Of a stretch of 64,000 bases of DNA, positions 33,201-41,560 are shown in pieces (within the stretch, counting starts at the first letter, position 1; each line of letters begins with the position of its first letter). The DNA lies in NCBI GenBank assembly GCA_030426805.1, contig JAUHXU010000003.1:963220-1027219 (forward strand), written 5' to 3'. This stretch comes from a bacterium (GTDB taxonomy: Bacteria > Planctomycetota > JAFGQW01). The notes under the pieces are model-generated. The model searched no databases. It was not told the origin of the DNA and worked only from the letters and a program-made list of their open reading frames with translations. Both the position numbers and the translations under genes were made by a program.

Positions 33201-33470
33201 GCCGCGCGGACGGCCGCGGGGGACGGTGTCGACTGCGCGACGCTGACGGCCGAGGTGCGCACGGCGTGGCGCGAGCACGCGCGTGAGTGGCTGCTGCGTG
33301 CGATCGACGCGCACGCGACGACGCCACCCCCGCAGCGTCGCGTCGCGTTGCACATCCTCGCGCACCACGCTGCGTTCGACCGTGTCCGCGACCCGGCGGC
33401 GCTGCGTGCCGACGAACGCGCCGCGTGGCGCTCCGTGTGGAAACGACTCGACACGGTCGCCGGCGGGTGA
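30291..33470 (+). CDS. Ser/Thr protein kinase with DWG motif and TPR-rich tail
   Basis: 1059 residues, GTG start with GGGG about 8 nt upstream. Kinase domain about 64-345: GAGGMGVVY (71-79), K93, HRDLKPHN (188-195), DWGLAKVL (D208-W209-G210 in place of DFG), GTAAYVPPEQ. One transmembrane helix at about 369-388. The tail has TPR-like repeats (TCATAHAVLATVLADRGEADA, HYVPAWQALARLRMARGDV, DPRAWGVLASSLDLRGRYDD). This kinase belongs to a different subfamily from the other three, which carry GRGGQ or ARGGQ and DFG. Pairing with the upstream sigma gene suggests one signalling unit. Confidence 0.92.
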   Translation: MTESAHESPEEQTLDAVMRAAFEPSDTPPENFDRIVDAVRDATAARAQRGRAPRLAASDAFDRYELGEPIGAGGMGVVYRGRDPNFGRDVAVKVLSDEHAADASFVERFIEEAQIGGQLEHPGIVPVHEVGYRPDGRPYFTMKLVDGATLSELLAVRAEPTDDRRRFLSIFERICETVGYAHARGVVHRDLKPHNIMVGKFGEVQIMDWGLAKVLAAPARPRPGADDLATVRSAPDAVRSASGSVMGTAAYVPPEQARGEVAAVDARADVFALGAILCEILTGAPAYAGPAETLWEKARTGDLADAFERIAHASADDELRGIAREALSPSPDARPADAGVVAEHFHRYRSTQEKRARASALAASRARMRLAVVVAVAVVLLAVGVTLYWREHDRADRARRAEADAATAIDELRDAHVLAVERGDVPTWRAAAAAASRARAWIERGAIDDTTIRRIERLADAVEVGHAVAVRADETRRHDATTRAALERLRLMPRPFDHAARAARYAAVFRDYGVGVADLDDDRTRAALETSALRDALVDGLDGWLTAAIRFDSRLAARIGELACRLDRDRPRAALRAAVLARDGDRAAAIAGALTPASSPGAVRLGGFLLGALGASEPAIARLRDAVEEHPDDFWMRAHLVHCLEVVGSWDDALAHAAVLRALRPDSPMVWARTARLLEHAGRPDDAARTARRALELDETCATAHAVLATVLADRGEADAAIAALRRAIEHDRFDAPLHVRLGRMLMRRDRAAAEAAFEQAVQSSRHYVPAWQALARLRMARGDVGGACEAHRAIIRAGERLAAVPAAVDETHSRMGLDAQAAVDQARFSLAVLLVQTGRNDEAGRVARRAIARAPNDPRAWGVLASSLDLRGRYDDALSAYAKVREHDRGRGRAILDRLIAECERKRATVETLKRIDAGEARPTTHEGLMHLAEVALATGRVALAAELSRDAADAGDGSLAFYERAAIAAARTAAGDGVDCATLTAEVRTAWREHAREWLLRAIDAHATTPPPQRRVALHILAHHAAFDRVRDPAALRADERAAWRSVWKRLDTVAGG

Positions 33471-33508
33471 ACGGGGCCGAGCGCCACGCGATGCGGCGCC
33501 CGGCCCGT
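33471..33508. terminator. hairpin between convergent genes
   Basis: ACGGGGCCGAGCGCC (33471-33485) pairs with GGCGCCCGGCCCGT (33495-33508) with one bulge and one mismatch. It lies just after the kinase stop and before the end of the opposing gene. No T tract, so termination is only suggested. Confidence 0.4.
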
Positions 33509-33522
33509 CCACGGAGATCGGC

Positions 33523-34737
33523 TCAGCGAACGTAGAACGGATAGGCCGATGCGGGGTCGATGCTGTTCGGCATCGACGGGTTGATCGCGACGGCGACGAA
33601 CACGAACTGCGTGCCGAGCAGGACCGGCGGGACGAGGAACGTCGATTGGAAGCCGCCGACGCCGGACGTGCGACCGGTGAAGCCGCTCGTGTAGACCGGC
33701 AGGTTGCCGTTCATCGTCGCGAGGAAGATCGGGTCGAGCGCGGCATTGATCGTGCGCGTCGCCGAGACCGCGATGCCGGGACGAAGCCCCGCCATCGAGA
33801 GCGCGCAGGCATACGGCATGCTCGGGCTCGACGGGAAGCGACCCTGGATCGTGAAGTCGGTGCTTCGCGACGGGATCTCCGCGACGCGGCCGGCGATCTT
33901 CTGCCGTCCCCACAGCTCGATGCCGTGCAGGATGTCGCCGGATACGCCGGGGAATGCCTTCGACACGGCGAACGTCTCGCTGTATCGCATCACGCGATCG
34001 GTCGCGGCGACCCAGACGTCGCCGTTGACGTCGTCGATCCGCACCGCGTTCGCGCCGACCAGCGTCCGCGTGGCGCCCGTCGTGCCGTCGCGACGCACGA
34101 CGCGGATGTGCGGCGCGGTGCGCGTCGTGACGATGAAGTCACCGGTGCGCTGGCTGTGATCGACGCCGGTGAGCTGCCCGAGACCGGAGGCGATCGTCGA
34201 GACGGCGCGTGTCGTGCGGTGGATGCGCAGCACCGCGCTCGCCGCGGGTCGCGTGCGATACACCGTGACGATGTAGTCGCCGGTGTCGTCATCGATGCAC
34301 ACGGCCGTCGGCGGCGCCGGCAGATTCGCGAACGACAGCGGCGTGCTGCGGTTGTCACTGCCGTTGGTGCGGTAGAGCGTCGAGCCGCCGTCGACGATCA
34401 CGTAGCGACCGTCGGTGTCGAGCGCGATCCCGTGGACCGCCGTCATCGAGGCGAGCGACAGGAACGTCGACGTCGAACCGGACTCGGTGTGGTTCAGCAG
34501 TCGCTTGCCGATGCGGTCGACGACGAGCGCTTCCGCGTTCGTCTCGCGCATGCAGAGCGCGTTCAACTCGGCGCCCGACGGCATCGAGAGCAACGTCGTG
34601 ATGCGCGACCGGGTGTGGTCGAGTTCGTAGAGTCCCTTCGCGCCGGCGAGGACGACGGAGCGGCCTTCTCGTGGTTGCGCGGTCGTGACCGCGGTCAGGG
34701 CGGCCAGGAGGGCCGCGGTGAGCGTGAGGCGTTTCAT
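33523..34737 (-). CDS. secreted propeller-like protein with shared C-terminal module
   Basis: 404 residues; signal peptide MKRLTLTAALLAALTAVTTAQ. Propeller-type strands include GIALDTDGRYVIVDGGSTLY, VCIDDDTGDYIVTVYR and VRIDDVNGDVWVAATDRVMRY. The C-terminal module starts near MPYACALSMAGLRPGIAVS and ends NPSMPNSIDPASAYPFYVR. Closest relative in the window is the next gene upstream on the same strand (34798-36051), with which it shares SxxMPYACxxSxxGLRPGI and IQGRFP elements. It lies downstream of and convergent with the sigma/kinase operon. Confidence 0.75.
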   Translation of the reverse strand: MKRLTLTAALLAALTAVTTAQPREGRSVVLAGAKGLYELDHTRSRITTLLSMPSGAELNALCMRETNAEALVVDRIGKRLLNHTESGSTSTFLSLASMTAVHGIALDTDGRYVIVDGGSTLYRTNGSDNRSTPLSFANLPAPPTAVCIDDDTGDYIVTVYRTRPAASAVLRIHRTTRAVSTIASGLGQLTGVDHSQRTGDFIVTTRTAPHIRVVRRDGTTGATRTLVGANAVRIDDVNGDVWVAATDRVMRYSETFAVSKAFPGVSGDILHGIELWGRQKIAGRVAEIPSRSTDFTIQGRFPSSPSMPYACALSMAGLRPGIAVSATRTINAALDPIFLATMNGNLPVYTSGFTGRTSGVGGFQSTFLVPPVLLGTQFVFVAVAINPSMPNSIDPASAYPFYVR

Positions 34738-34797
34738 CGGATCGGACCTTTCGTATGGATCGTGTTGTCTGGTTGGGATGGGGTGCGCGTTGCCGAC

Positions 34798-36051
34798 CTA
34801 CGGCAGCACGCGGATCGCGATCGTGCGCCCGAGATCGAGACCGGACGGCGCTTGCGGGTTGACGACGCCGGCGGTGGCGCAGACGAGGCTGGCCGTGGTC
34901 GACAGCATCGGCACGATGAACGACGCCTGGAACGCGCCGTTGGCGTCGGTCATGCCGACGAAGCGCGACGTGTAGAGCGGCACGCTGCCCGCGACGGTCG
35001 CGAAGAAGAGCGCGTCCGGCGCGATGTTGATCGTCCGTCCGTCGCGCATCGGAATGCCGGGACGGAGCCCGCTCACGTTGATGCCGCACGCATAGGCGCA
35101 ATTCGGCGAGTCGGGGAAGCGCCCCTGGATCGCGTACTTCGCACCGCGTTTGCCGCCCGAGTGGATGATCGACGAGGCGGGGCCGACCGTGCGGCCGCCC
35201 CACACGACGAGGTCGGTGAAGAACACCTGCGGATACGGGCCGTAGCGATCGAGCTGGGCGAGCGTGCGGTCGAAGACGAAGACGCTGTCCCCCGTCGCGA
35301 CGTGGATGTGACCGGTCACGTCATCCTGGTCGAGGCCGGACGCGGTGTCGAGAACGCGCGAGGCGATCATCCGGCCGGCGCGGTCGTAGACGCGCAACTC
35401 CGGGGCGTCCGACGCGATCGCGATGAAGCGACCGGTCGCCTGGTCGTGCGCGAGGGCCCGGATCAAGCCGCTGTTGGCGATGAACGTCGAGAACGCGCCG
35501 TTGCGCCGGTCGATGTGCAGCACGTGGCGATCCGTCTGCGACACGTTCGTGATCGCGACGAAGTAGTCGCCGGTGTCGTCGTCGATGCAGAGCGCGGACA
35601 CGCCCGATCCGGGGAAGCCCGACGAGATCGTCGCCACCGAGTTGTTCAGCAGCCCTTGCGTCTTGTAGAGCACGTTCGGGGAGCCGCAGATCAGAAGGCG
35701 ACCATCCTGGTCGACATCGAGCGGGCCCGGCGCCGAGGGCATCGCGCCGACGATCGAGGTCAGGCCGGTCTGCGGTGCCCAGGACAACACCTGCGGGCCG
35801 GCGACGCCGTAGAAGCTCATCGCGGCGGCCGTGTTGCCGGTGTTCATCGTGATCTCGTTGAAGCGCGTCTGCGACTTCGGCGTCGAGACGAGCGTCGTGA
35901 GTTGACGCGTCGCGTGGTCGATCGCGTAGAGCCCGGTCGACGACGTGAGCAGGTAGGCGTGCCCGGGAACGGGCTGCGCGGCCGCGGTGCCGGCGATCAC
36001 GCCGGCCAGGTACAGACCGGTAGCCAGACCGGTAGCCAGAATGCGTTTCAT
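34798..36051 (-). CDS. secreted propeller-like protein with shared C-terminal module
   Basis: 417 residues. Start at 36051 (MKRILATGLATGLYLAGVIAGTAAAQ, signal peptide, GAGAGG upstream); the frame runs open another 52 codons but without a signal. Propeller-type strands: LDVDQDGRLLICGSPNVLY, LCIDDDTGDYFVAITNV, DQDDVTGHIHVATGDSVFVFD. C-terminal module: YACGINVSGLRPGIPMRDGRTINIAPDALF to NPQAPSGLDLGRTIAIRV. It is a paralog of 33523-34737, the two being separated by 60 bp and probably transcribed together. Confidence 0.75.
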   Translation of the reverse strand: MKRILATGLATGLYLAGVIAGTAAAQPVPGHAYLLTSSTGLYAIDHATRQLTTLVSTPKSQTRFNEITMNTGNTAAAMSFYGVAGPQVLSWAPQTGLTSIVGAMPSAPGPLDVDQDGRLLICGSPNVLYKTQGLLNNSVATISSGFPGSGVSALCIDDDTGDYFVAITNVSQTDRHVLHIDRRNGAFSTFIANSGLIRALAHDQATGRFIAIASDAPELRVYDRAGRMIASRVLDTASGLDQDDVTGHIHVATGDSVFVFDRTLAQLDRYGPYPQVFFTDLVVWGGRTVGPASSIIHSGGKRGAKYAIQGRFPDSPNCAYACGINVSGLRPGIPMRDGRTINIAPDALFFATVAGSVPLYTSRFVGMTDANGAFQASFIVPMLSTTASLVCATAGVVNPQAPSGLDLGRTIAIRVLP

Positions 36052-36138
36052 GGTTCTTGCCTCTCGGAGGGGCGCCGTGGATGGCGCCGGGTCAGTCGGT
36101 TGTGAGGACGAATGCCCTCCGCGAGGCTGATCGGAGCT

Positions 36139-36228
36139 GCCGGCGTTTTTCCGGGACGAACCGAAAAAACTCACCGGCGGGTGGAAGGGGGGTGCCGTCG
36201 CGCGCACCGACTGCGCGCGCGCGACGGC
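36139..36228. terminator. two adjacent hairpins between minus-strand genes
   Basis: A 12-bp perfect stem (GCCGTCGCGCGC at 36194-36205 with its complement at 36217-36228) lies just after the end of the gene at 36244. A second hairpin (GTTTTTCCGG at 36145-36154 with CCGAAAAAAC at 36161-36170, extended by GCCGG/CCGGC arms) carries A and T tracts in its stem. Together they look like the terminator of the upstream gene. Confidence 0.5.
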
Positions 36229-36243
36229 TCGTCGTCCAGCGGG

Positions 36244-37197
36244 TTACTGGATGACGGTGCGCGAGTCGTTGCTGATCGCGGCGAGCCCGGAGTTGTCGAA
36301 GGCGACGAACCCGGCGTAGTACGCGAGTCCGGTCAGCGCCGGGATGTTGGGGATCTGGATCGACATCGTGCCGGTGCCGGACGGCGTCAGCGCGCCCAGC
36401 AGCGGGCCGAACGCGTTGTTGAGCGACAGGATGAACAGGCTGTCGGCGTCGAGGGGCACGCCCATCGTCGGCGTGATCGGGAAGCCGGTGTTGCCGAGCG
36501 AGATGGCACCCTGGTAGCGAGCGTTCGCCGGGCCGCCGATGTCGTAGATCATCGCCGAGCCGGGGGTCGGCGTGACGTTCGCTGCCGGCAGGATCGCGGC
36601 GTTGTAGGCCTTGAAGTCGTCGCAGATGCCGTCGCTGTAGCCGCAGAGGCCGACCGGACCGGTGGTGATCGGGAACGTCGACAGGCTGGTCAGCGTCTGA
36701 TCCCAGATGCCGTCCATGTTCGAGTCCCACTCGGCCACGATCGTCGACGCGAGCGCCGTGAGTCGAACGCGTCCGACCCGTGCGGACACGGTGCTGACGC
36801 TACCCGAGGTGCGGTTGCCCGACGCGTCGAACGTGTAGAGCCACATCTGCGTGATGCCGCCCGAGCCCTGGAGCTTCGCCATCACGAGGTCCTGACCGAG
36901 CGTGCCGCCGGCCGGGTCCTTCACGCGCAGCGCGACGCCGGCGAAGTCGAGGCCGTTGCCGGAGTGGTAGACCGTGCACTCGGCACTGCAGTGTGCCGCG
37001 GCGACGTCGGTGCGTGTCGCGTACTGCCACGTCGACGTCGTGTCGGAGTGGGCCTGCATGCTCGTCGCGGTCCACGCGCCCTTGTCGAGCGTCCAGCCCG
37101 TGAGCGTGTTCGAGTTGAAGTCGTCGCCGAACCACTGTGCGGTTGCGGCGGTGCAGGTCAGCGCCGTGACGCCGAGTGCGAGAAGGGTACGTCTCAT
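36244..37197 (-). CDS. secreted protein with lectin-like domain and shared C-terminal module
   Basis: 317 residues; signal peptide MRRTLLALGVTALTCTAATAQ and a strong GGAGGAG site. Residues about 22-200 resemble a jelly-roll or LamG-type domain (WFGDDFNSNTLTGWTLDKGAWTATS, DFAGVALRVKDPAGGTLGQDLVMAKL, TGPVGLCGYSDGICDDFKAYN). The C-terminal 90 residues are a shortened form of the shared module (MGVPLDADSLFILSLNNAFGPLLGALTPSGTGTMSIQIPNIPAL to NSGLAAISNDSRTVI). Four cysteines (AHCSAECT and GLCGYSDGICDD) could form disulfides. Likely binds carbohydrate outside the cell. Confidence 0.65.
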   Translation of the reverse strand: MRRTLLALGVTALTCTAATAQWFGDDFNSNTLTGWTLDKGAWTATSMQAHSDTTSTWQYATRTDVAAAHCSAECTVYHSGNGLDFAGVALRVKDPAGGTLGQDLVMAKLQGSGGITQMWLYTFDASGNRTSGSVSTVSARVGRVRLTALASTIVAEWDSNMDGIWDQTLTSLSTFPITTGPVGLCGYSDGICDDFKAYNAAILPAANVTPTPGSAMIYDIGGPANARYQGAISLGNTGFPITPTMGVPLDADSLFILSLNNAFGPLLGALTPSGTGTMSIQIPNIPALTGLAYYAGFVAFDNSGLAAISNDSRTVIQ

Positions 37198-37326
37198 CAG
37201 AATCTCCTCCTATCCGATTCTCAATCGCCGCCCACGCGCGCCCCGTCGTTCTCCGCTCACGATCGTGGAGCGGGGCTTCGCGTGGACCCTTTGATGGTGC
37301 GCCCGGGCGGCGCCGAGATCAACCCG

Positions 37327-39828
37327 CTACGGCGCGATGACGATCGGCAGGTCGGCGCTCACGTCCCGAATTCCGTCCGGAGAGGCCGCGTCGACGGTCA
37401 GGAACGCGGCCCGGAACGAGACGCCGACGAGCGCGCCGGCGTTCGGCAGCACGATCCGCGACGTGCCGTTTCCGCTCGCGTCGAGCGTGCCGACGAAATC
37501 GCGGAAGACCGACGGCAGGAGCGGGAACACGCCGAACAGCGCATCGGGGGTCAGCGGAATCGTCCGGCCGCTGGCGAGCGCGATCCCGGGGCGGGCGCCG
37601 AAGGCGACGCCGGTCGCGAAGCCGAGGCTCGGTGAGCGCGCGGCGGTCAAGGCGAGCGTCGCGGTCGTCCCGATCTTCGCCGGCGTCTGCAGCGCGATGC
37701 GTGTGCCGTCGTCGTGATCGTCGATGCGAAGGTCGTCGATCGCCGCTTCGCAGAAGCTGTCGTCGGGCGCGTCGCTCGTGACGAAGCGCAGCTGCACGGC
37801 GTTGGTCGGATCGGCGAAGTCGCGCAGGCGGAACGCGTGACGGCGCCACGCTTGCTCGGAACGCGTCACGGTCTCGACGCGGGTCCACGTCGCGCCGCCG
37901 TCGTCCGTGACGTCGACGAGGAGCGCGTCCGTGTTCGGGTTCGGCCCGTGGTCCATGAACCAGCGCCAGTAGCTCACCCACGGGTCGCGCGCGGCGGACA
38001 GGTCGTAGGTGGGTGTCGTCAGCGTCGTGCGGCCGTTGTCGACGTCGTCGGTGTCGGCCAGCGCGCTCGTCGCGTTGCCGGTCACGTAGCACTGCGTGCC
38101 GCTCGGCGAGTGGTCGTCGCCGCTCTGCACGAGGTACTTGCGACCGCTCGTCGCCCACGTCGGGTTCGGGTCGCCGTGGGTCCACATGCCCGTCGTCGCG
38201 GTGTCGGATGCCGCACCCATCGTCCACGTCGCGGTTTCGCACGCGTCGTTGACGAGGTTCGTCGACGGCCCGGAGACGATGTCGAGTGGCGTGGAGAGGA
38301 CGTGACCGTCGAACGCGACCTCGACCGCGAGGCCGAGGTCGGTGCCCGGCGGGCACAGCGGCGAGATCAGCGCCCGCACGGGGGCGGCGTTGTTGTTCGC
38401 GTCGGTGATCGTCGCGATCGCACCGAGCGGCGCTTCGGCGACCTCGATCGTCACGAACGGGCTCGCGGCGACGAGCCGGATCCGCGCATTCGTCGCGCCG
38501 ACGACGCCGCGATTGCGAACCGTCGCGCGCACCTCGACCCGCTCGCCCGGCTCGAACGATCCGTCGTTGTCACCGACCTCGGTCACGGTTTGCGCGGTCG
38601 TCACGAGATACGGTCCGGCGTACTTCACGCCCGTGACGAGCATGCCGAGGACCTCCTCGGCCAGCGCGCGGATGCGGTTCGTCGGCGGCCAGAACCCGTC
38701 GCTGCCGTGGCCGATCTCGGGCAGCCACGCGTAGAGTCCGGCGCCGCCCTCGTACCAGTCGAGCGTGGAGCCGTTCATCGGGTAGAGCACCGTGTAGCCG
38801 GTGCCGGCCGTGTAGTTGTTGTGCCGGACCATGTCGGCGGAGATCTCCGCGTAGACGGCGGCCTTCGGCGACGGGACGTTGTCGTAGCTGAACGGGTAGA
38901 GGCAGTAGCCCGCGTGGCAGTGGCAGTCCCACGCGCACGTCAGGCCCTTCGGCGTGCGGCTGTTGACGAAGTCGCGCACGTTCGCGGTCTCGGGCTCCGA
39001 GAACGGGCCGGTGCCGCGGTAGGTGTTGGAACTCGGCGAGCCGGAGCTGCCGCGCGAGTCGTAGCCCCACTGGAAGCCGAAGTTGCGGTTGAGATCGATG
39101 CCGTAGGTGCTGCTCGAGATCTGGCGACGGTTCTTGCGCCACAGGCCGCCGCCGCCCGGGCGAATGCTGCGGTTGTACTCGTAGCCGTCGGGGTTGAAGA
39201 CCGGGACGTACCAGATCTCGCGGTTGTCGAGCAGGTCGGTCACGACCGGGTCGATGCCGTAGTTTTCGAGCAGGAACTCGACCATCCGCATCGTCGACAT
39301 CATGCTCGCCGGTTCGCGGGCGTGGATCAGCGAGTGGAAGAAGATCTCGGGTTCGTTCTCGTCGACGCCCGCGTTAGCGGAGATCTTCACGAGCCACTGG
39401 TCGCGGTTCTCGATCGACTTGCCGATCGACGTGCGCGGCGTGATCAGGTTCGGATACTTCGCGTGCCACGCATCGAGCTGCGCGAGGATCTCCGAGAGCG
39501 TGAAGTAGCCGCCCATGCTGCCGAGCGGTGTCGCGAGCGCGGTCGGCGTCGTCAGTCGGCTCGCGTAGTACGCCTCCATGTCGGCGTGGACGACGCGCGG
39601 TGCGTATCCGCGCGATTGGAGTAGCGGCAGGTCGCGCGCGTGGATCAGGCACTCGACCGCGATCGGCGAGCGACGTGCGAGCACCTCGAAGTGCGGATCG
39701 GTGAGCAGCCAGTCGAGCGCGGCGGGCGACGTCGTGTGGCAGATGACGAGCATCGTCGGGTGGGCCTGAGGCTGTGCGCCAATCGGGGCGGACAGCAGGA
39801 CGGCGAGCACGGCGGCAGCGATGCGCAT
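37327..39828 (-). CDS. secreted M14 zinc carboxypeptidase with C-terminal modules
   Basis: 833 residues from ATG 39828 (MRIAAAVLAVLLSAPIGAQ signal; AAGGAG upstream); the frame is open 31 codons earlier without a signal. The M14 domain spans about 105-415: zinc ligands H169 and E172 in SLIHAREPASM, H303 in WDCHCHAGY, substrate-binding NRNF (247-250), and catalytic E371 in LPEIGHG. This is followed by a CARDB-like beta domain (EVGDNDGSFEPGERVEVRATVRN), a jelly-roll region with DDGGATWTRVETV, and the shared C-terminal module (RPGIALASGRTIPLTPDALF, GTLDASGNGTSRIVLPN, VDAASPDGIRDVSADLPIVIAP). It probably degrades peptides outside the cell. Confidence 0.9.
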   Translation of the reverse strand: MRIAAAVLAVLLSAPIGAQPQAHPTMLVICHTTSPAALDWLLTDPHFEVLARRSPIAVECLIHARDLPLLQSRGYAPRVVHADMEAYYASRLTTPTALATPLGSMGGYFTLSEILAQLDAWHAKYPNLITPRTSIGKSIENRDQWLVKISANAGVDENEPEIFFHSLIHAREPASMMSTMRMVEFLLENYGIDPVVTDLLDNREIWYVPVFNPDGYEYNRSIRPGGGGLWRKNRRQISSSTYGIDLNRNFGFQWGYDSRGSSGSPSSNTYRGTGPFSEPETANVRDFVNSRTPKGLTCAWDCHCHAGYCLYPFSYDNVPSPKAAVYAEISADMVRHNNYTAGTGYTVLYPMNGSTLDWYEGGAGLYAWLPEIGHGSDGFWPPTNRIRALAEEVLGMLVTGVKYAGPYLVTTAQTVTEVGDNDGSFEPGERVEVRATVRNRGVVGATNARIRLVAASPFVTIEVAEAPLGAIATITDANNNAAPVRALISPLCPPGTDLGLAVEVAFDGHVLSTPLDIVSGPSTNLVNDACETATWTMGAASDTATTGMWTHGDPNPTWATSGRKYLVQSGDDHSPSGTQCYVTGNATSALADTDDVDNGRTTLTTPTYDLSAARDPWVSYWRWFMDHGPNPNTDALLVDVTDDGGATWTRVETVTRSEQAWRRHAFRLRDFADPTNAVQLRFVTSDAPDDSFCEAAIDDLRIDDHDDGTRIALQTPAKIGTTATLALTAARSPSLGFATGVAFGARPGIALASGRTIPLTPDALFGVFPLLPSVFRDFVGTLDASGNGTSRIVLPNAGALVGVSFRAAFLTVDAASPDGIRDVSADLPIVIAP

Positions 39829-39945
39829 TGGGCGGGGCTCCTTTCCACGGAGAGGCATCCAGCATACTCGGCCGACGCCCTGCCGCGACGAGCGAGCCGA
39901 CGATCTCGTTCGGAGACGCACAACATAAAGGGGCGCAACGGCTTA

Positions 39946-39973
39946 TTGAAAAATCTTCGCGCGCCGCGACAAT
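39946..39973 (+). promoter_or_regulatory. sigma-70-like promoter of malate synthase gene
   Basis: TTGAAA (39946-39951) and GACAAT (39968-39973) are 16 bp apart in an AT-rich stretch that stands out from its surroundings. The leader would be about 27 nt and includes GAGGGG before the ATG at 40007. Confidence 0.5.
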
Positions 39974-40006
39974 GGATTCGGGGATCGTTTGTCGTGAGGG
40001 GATCGC

Positions 40007-41560
40007 ATGCTCGGTACCGATGTGACGCTCAGGGGGCCGCGCGCGGAGGAGAACGATCGGCTGCTGACGCCGGGAGCGCTCGGCTTGGTCGGCGGACTGG
40101 CGCGGACGTTTCGCAAGCGCTTCGACGAGGTGCTGGCCGCCCGATCGGCCCGGCGAGACACGTGGCGATCGGGCGATCGGCTCGGGTTTCTCGACGAGAC
40201 CGCGGCGATTCGTCGCGGCGAGTGGACCGTGGCGCCGCTCCCCGCCGATTTGTCGCGCCGTGTCGTCGAACTGAGCGCGCGCCCCGAGCGCGAGGCGATC
40301 ACGAACGGACTGCGTTCCGACGCCGATGTGCTCGTCGTCGACTTCGAGGACGCGACGTCGCCGACCTGGTCGAACATCGTCGACGGGCATCGAGCGCTGC
40401 GCGACGTGATCGCGGAATCGCCGACGCCCGATGCGGCGCGTCCGGTCGTGGTCGTGCAGCCGCGCGGGTTGCACCTGCTCGAGCGCAGTGCGGTCTACAA
40501 TGGCGAGCCGGTGCCGGCGGCGTTGTTCGACGTCGGGTTGCACCTCTTTCACAACGCCGCGGCGCTGATCGCCGGCGGGAGCGGTCCGTATTTCAGTCTT
40601 CCGAAGCTGGAGAGTCGCGAAGAGGCGCGGCTGTGGGCGGACGTCTTCACGGTCGCGGAGCGCGCCCTCGGCCTCGCCGCCGGGACGATTCGCGCCACCG
40701 TGCTGATCGAGACGGTGCCGGCCGCGTTCGAGATGGACGAGATCCTCTACGAGTTGCGCGCGCACGCCGTGGGGCTGCGCTCGGGTCGCGAGGACTACGT
40801 GTTCAGCTTCCTCAAGGTGCACCGCTGGGATCCCGACGTGCTGTTGCCCGATCGCGATGCGGTGACCGCGGAGCAACCGTTCGTGCGCGCGGTGTCCGAG
40901 TTGCTCGTGCGGACGTGCCACCGGCGCGGTGCGCTCGCGATCGGCGCGACCGCGTGGCAGCTTCCGATCCGGGGCAACCCGGCCGCCCAGCGCGCGGCGC
41001 TGGCGGCACTTCGGGCCGACAAGGAGCACGAGGCGAAGAGCGGCTTCGACGGCAGCGCGGTGATGCACGAGGCGCAGGTGCCGGTCGTGCGTCGCGTGTT
41101 CGAGGCTCGGCTCGGCGGCCGCGACAACCAGCTCGACGTGCGTCGCGAGGACGTGTGCGTGTCGGCGAGCGATCTGCTTCGCGCGCCGCACGGGCCGCGG
41201 ACGGAACGCGGCCTGCGCGACAACGTGCGGATCGGGTTGCTCTACCTCGAGGCGTGGTTGTCGGGCGAGGGGCACCTCTCGCATGAGCACCGCATCGCCG
41301 ACGCCGCGGCCGCGGAGGTCTCGCGCGTGCAGATCTGGCAGCTCTACCGCCACGGGGGGCGCTTCGACGACGGGCGGGTCGTGACCCGCGAGTTCATCGC
41401 CGACGTGATCGACGACGAGGCGACCGCGATCAAGTCGACCGTCGGCGAACCGACGTATCGCCGCCGGCGCTACCGCGACGCGAAGATCCTCTTCACGAAG
41501 CTGTGCCTGTCGTCGGAGCTCGAGGAGTTCCTGACGACCTTCGCCTACGACCGGCTGTAA
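40007..41560 (+). CDS. aceB: malate synthase A
   Basis: 517 residues, close to the usual length of the A isoform. Conserved segments: ADVLVVDFEDATSPTWSNIVDGHRAL (active-site region binding magnesium and glyoxylate), ARPVVVVQPRGLHLLERS, GPYFSLPKLESREEARLWADVF, TVLIETVPAAFEMDEILYELRAHAVGLRSGREDYVFS, and MSAYLRLLI-equivalent HRRGALAIGATAWQLPI. The enzyme joins acetyl-CoA and glyoxylate to make malate in the glyoxylate bypass. Isocitrate lyase is not in the window. The C-terminal helix bundle with TVGEPTYRRRRYRDAKILFTKLC is intact. Confidence 0.92.
   Translation: MLGTDVTLRGPRAEENDRLLTPGALGLVGGLARTFRKRFDEVLAARSARRDTWRSGDRLGFLDETAAIRRGEWTVAPLPADLSRRVVELSARPEREAITNGLRSDADVLVVDFEDATSPTWSNIVDGHRALRDVIAESPTPDAARPVVVVQPRGLHLLERSAVYNGEPVPAALFDVGLHLFHNAAALIAGGSGPYFSLPKLESREEARLWADVFTVAERALGLAAGTIRATVLIETVPAAFEMDEILYELRAHAVGLRSGREDYVFSFLKVHRWDPDVLLPDRDAVTAEQPFVRAVSELLVRTCHRRGALAIGATAWQLPIRGNPAAQRAALAALRADKEHEAKSGFDGSAVMHEAQVPVVRRVFEARLGGRDNQLDVRREDVCVSASDLLRAPHGPRTERGLRDNVRIGLLYLEAWLSGEGHLSHEHRIADAAAAEVSRVQIWQLYRHGGRFDDGRVVTREFIADVIDDEATAIKSTVGEPTYRRRRYRDAKILFTKLCLSSELEEFLTTFAYDRL

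Noticed and set aside
37714..39624. A 636-codon open frame on the plus strand
   Set aside because: It is antisense to the M14 carboxypeptidase, whose zinc ligands and catalytic Glu are intact on the other strand.
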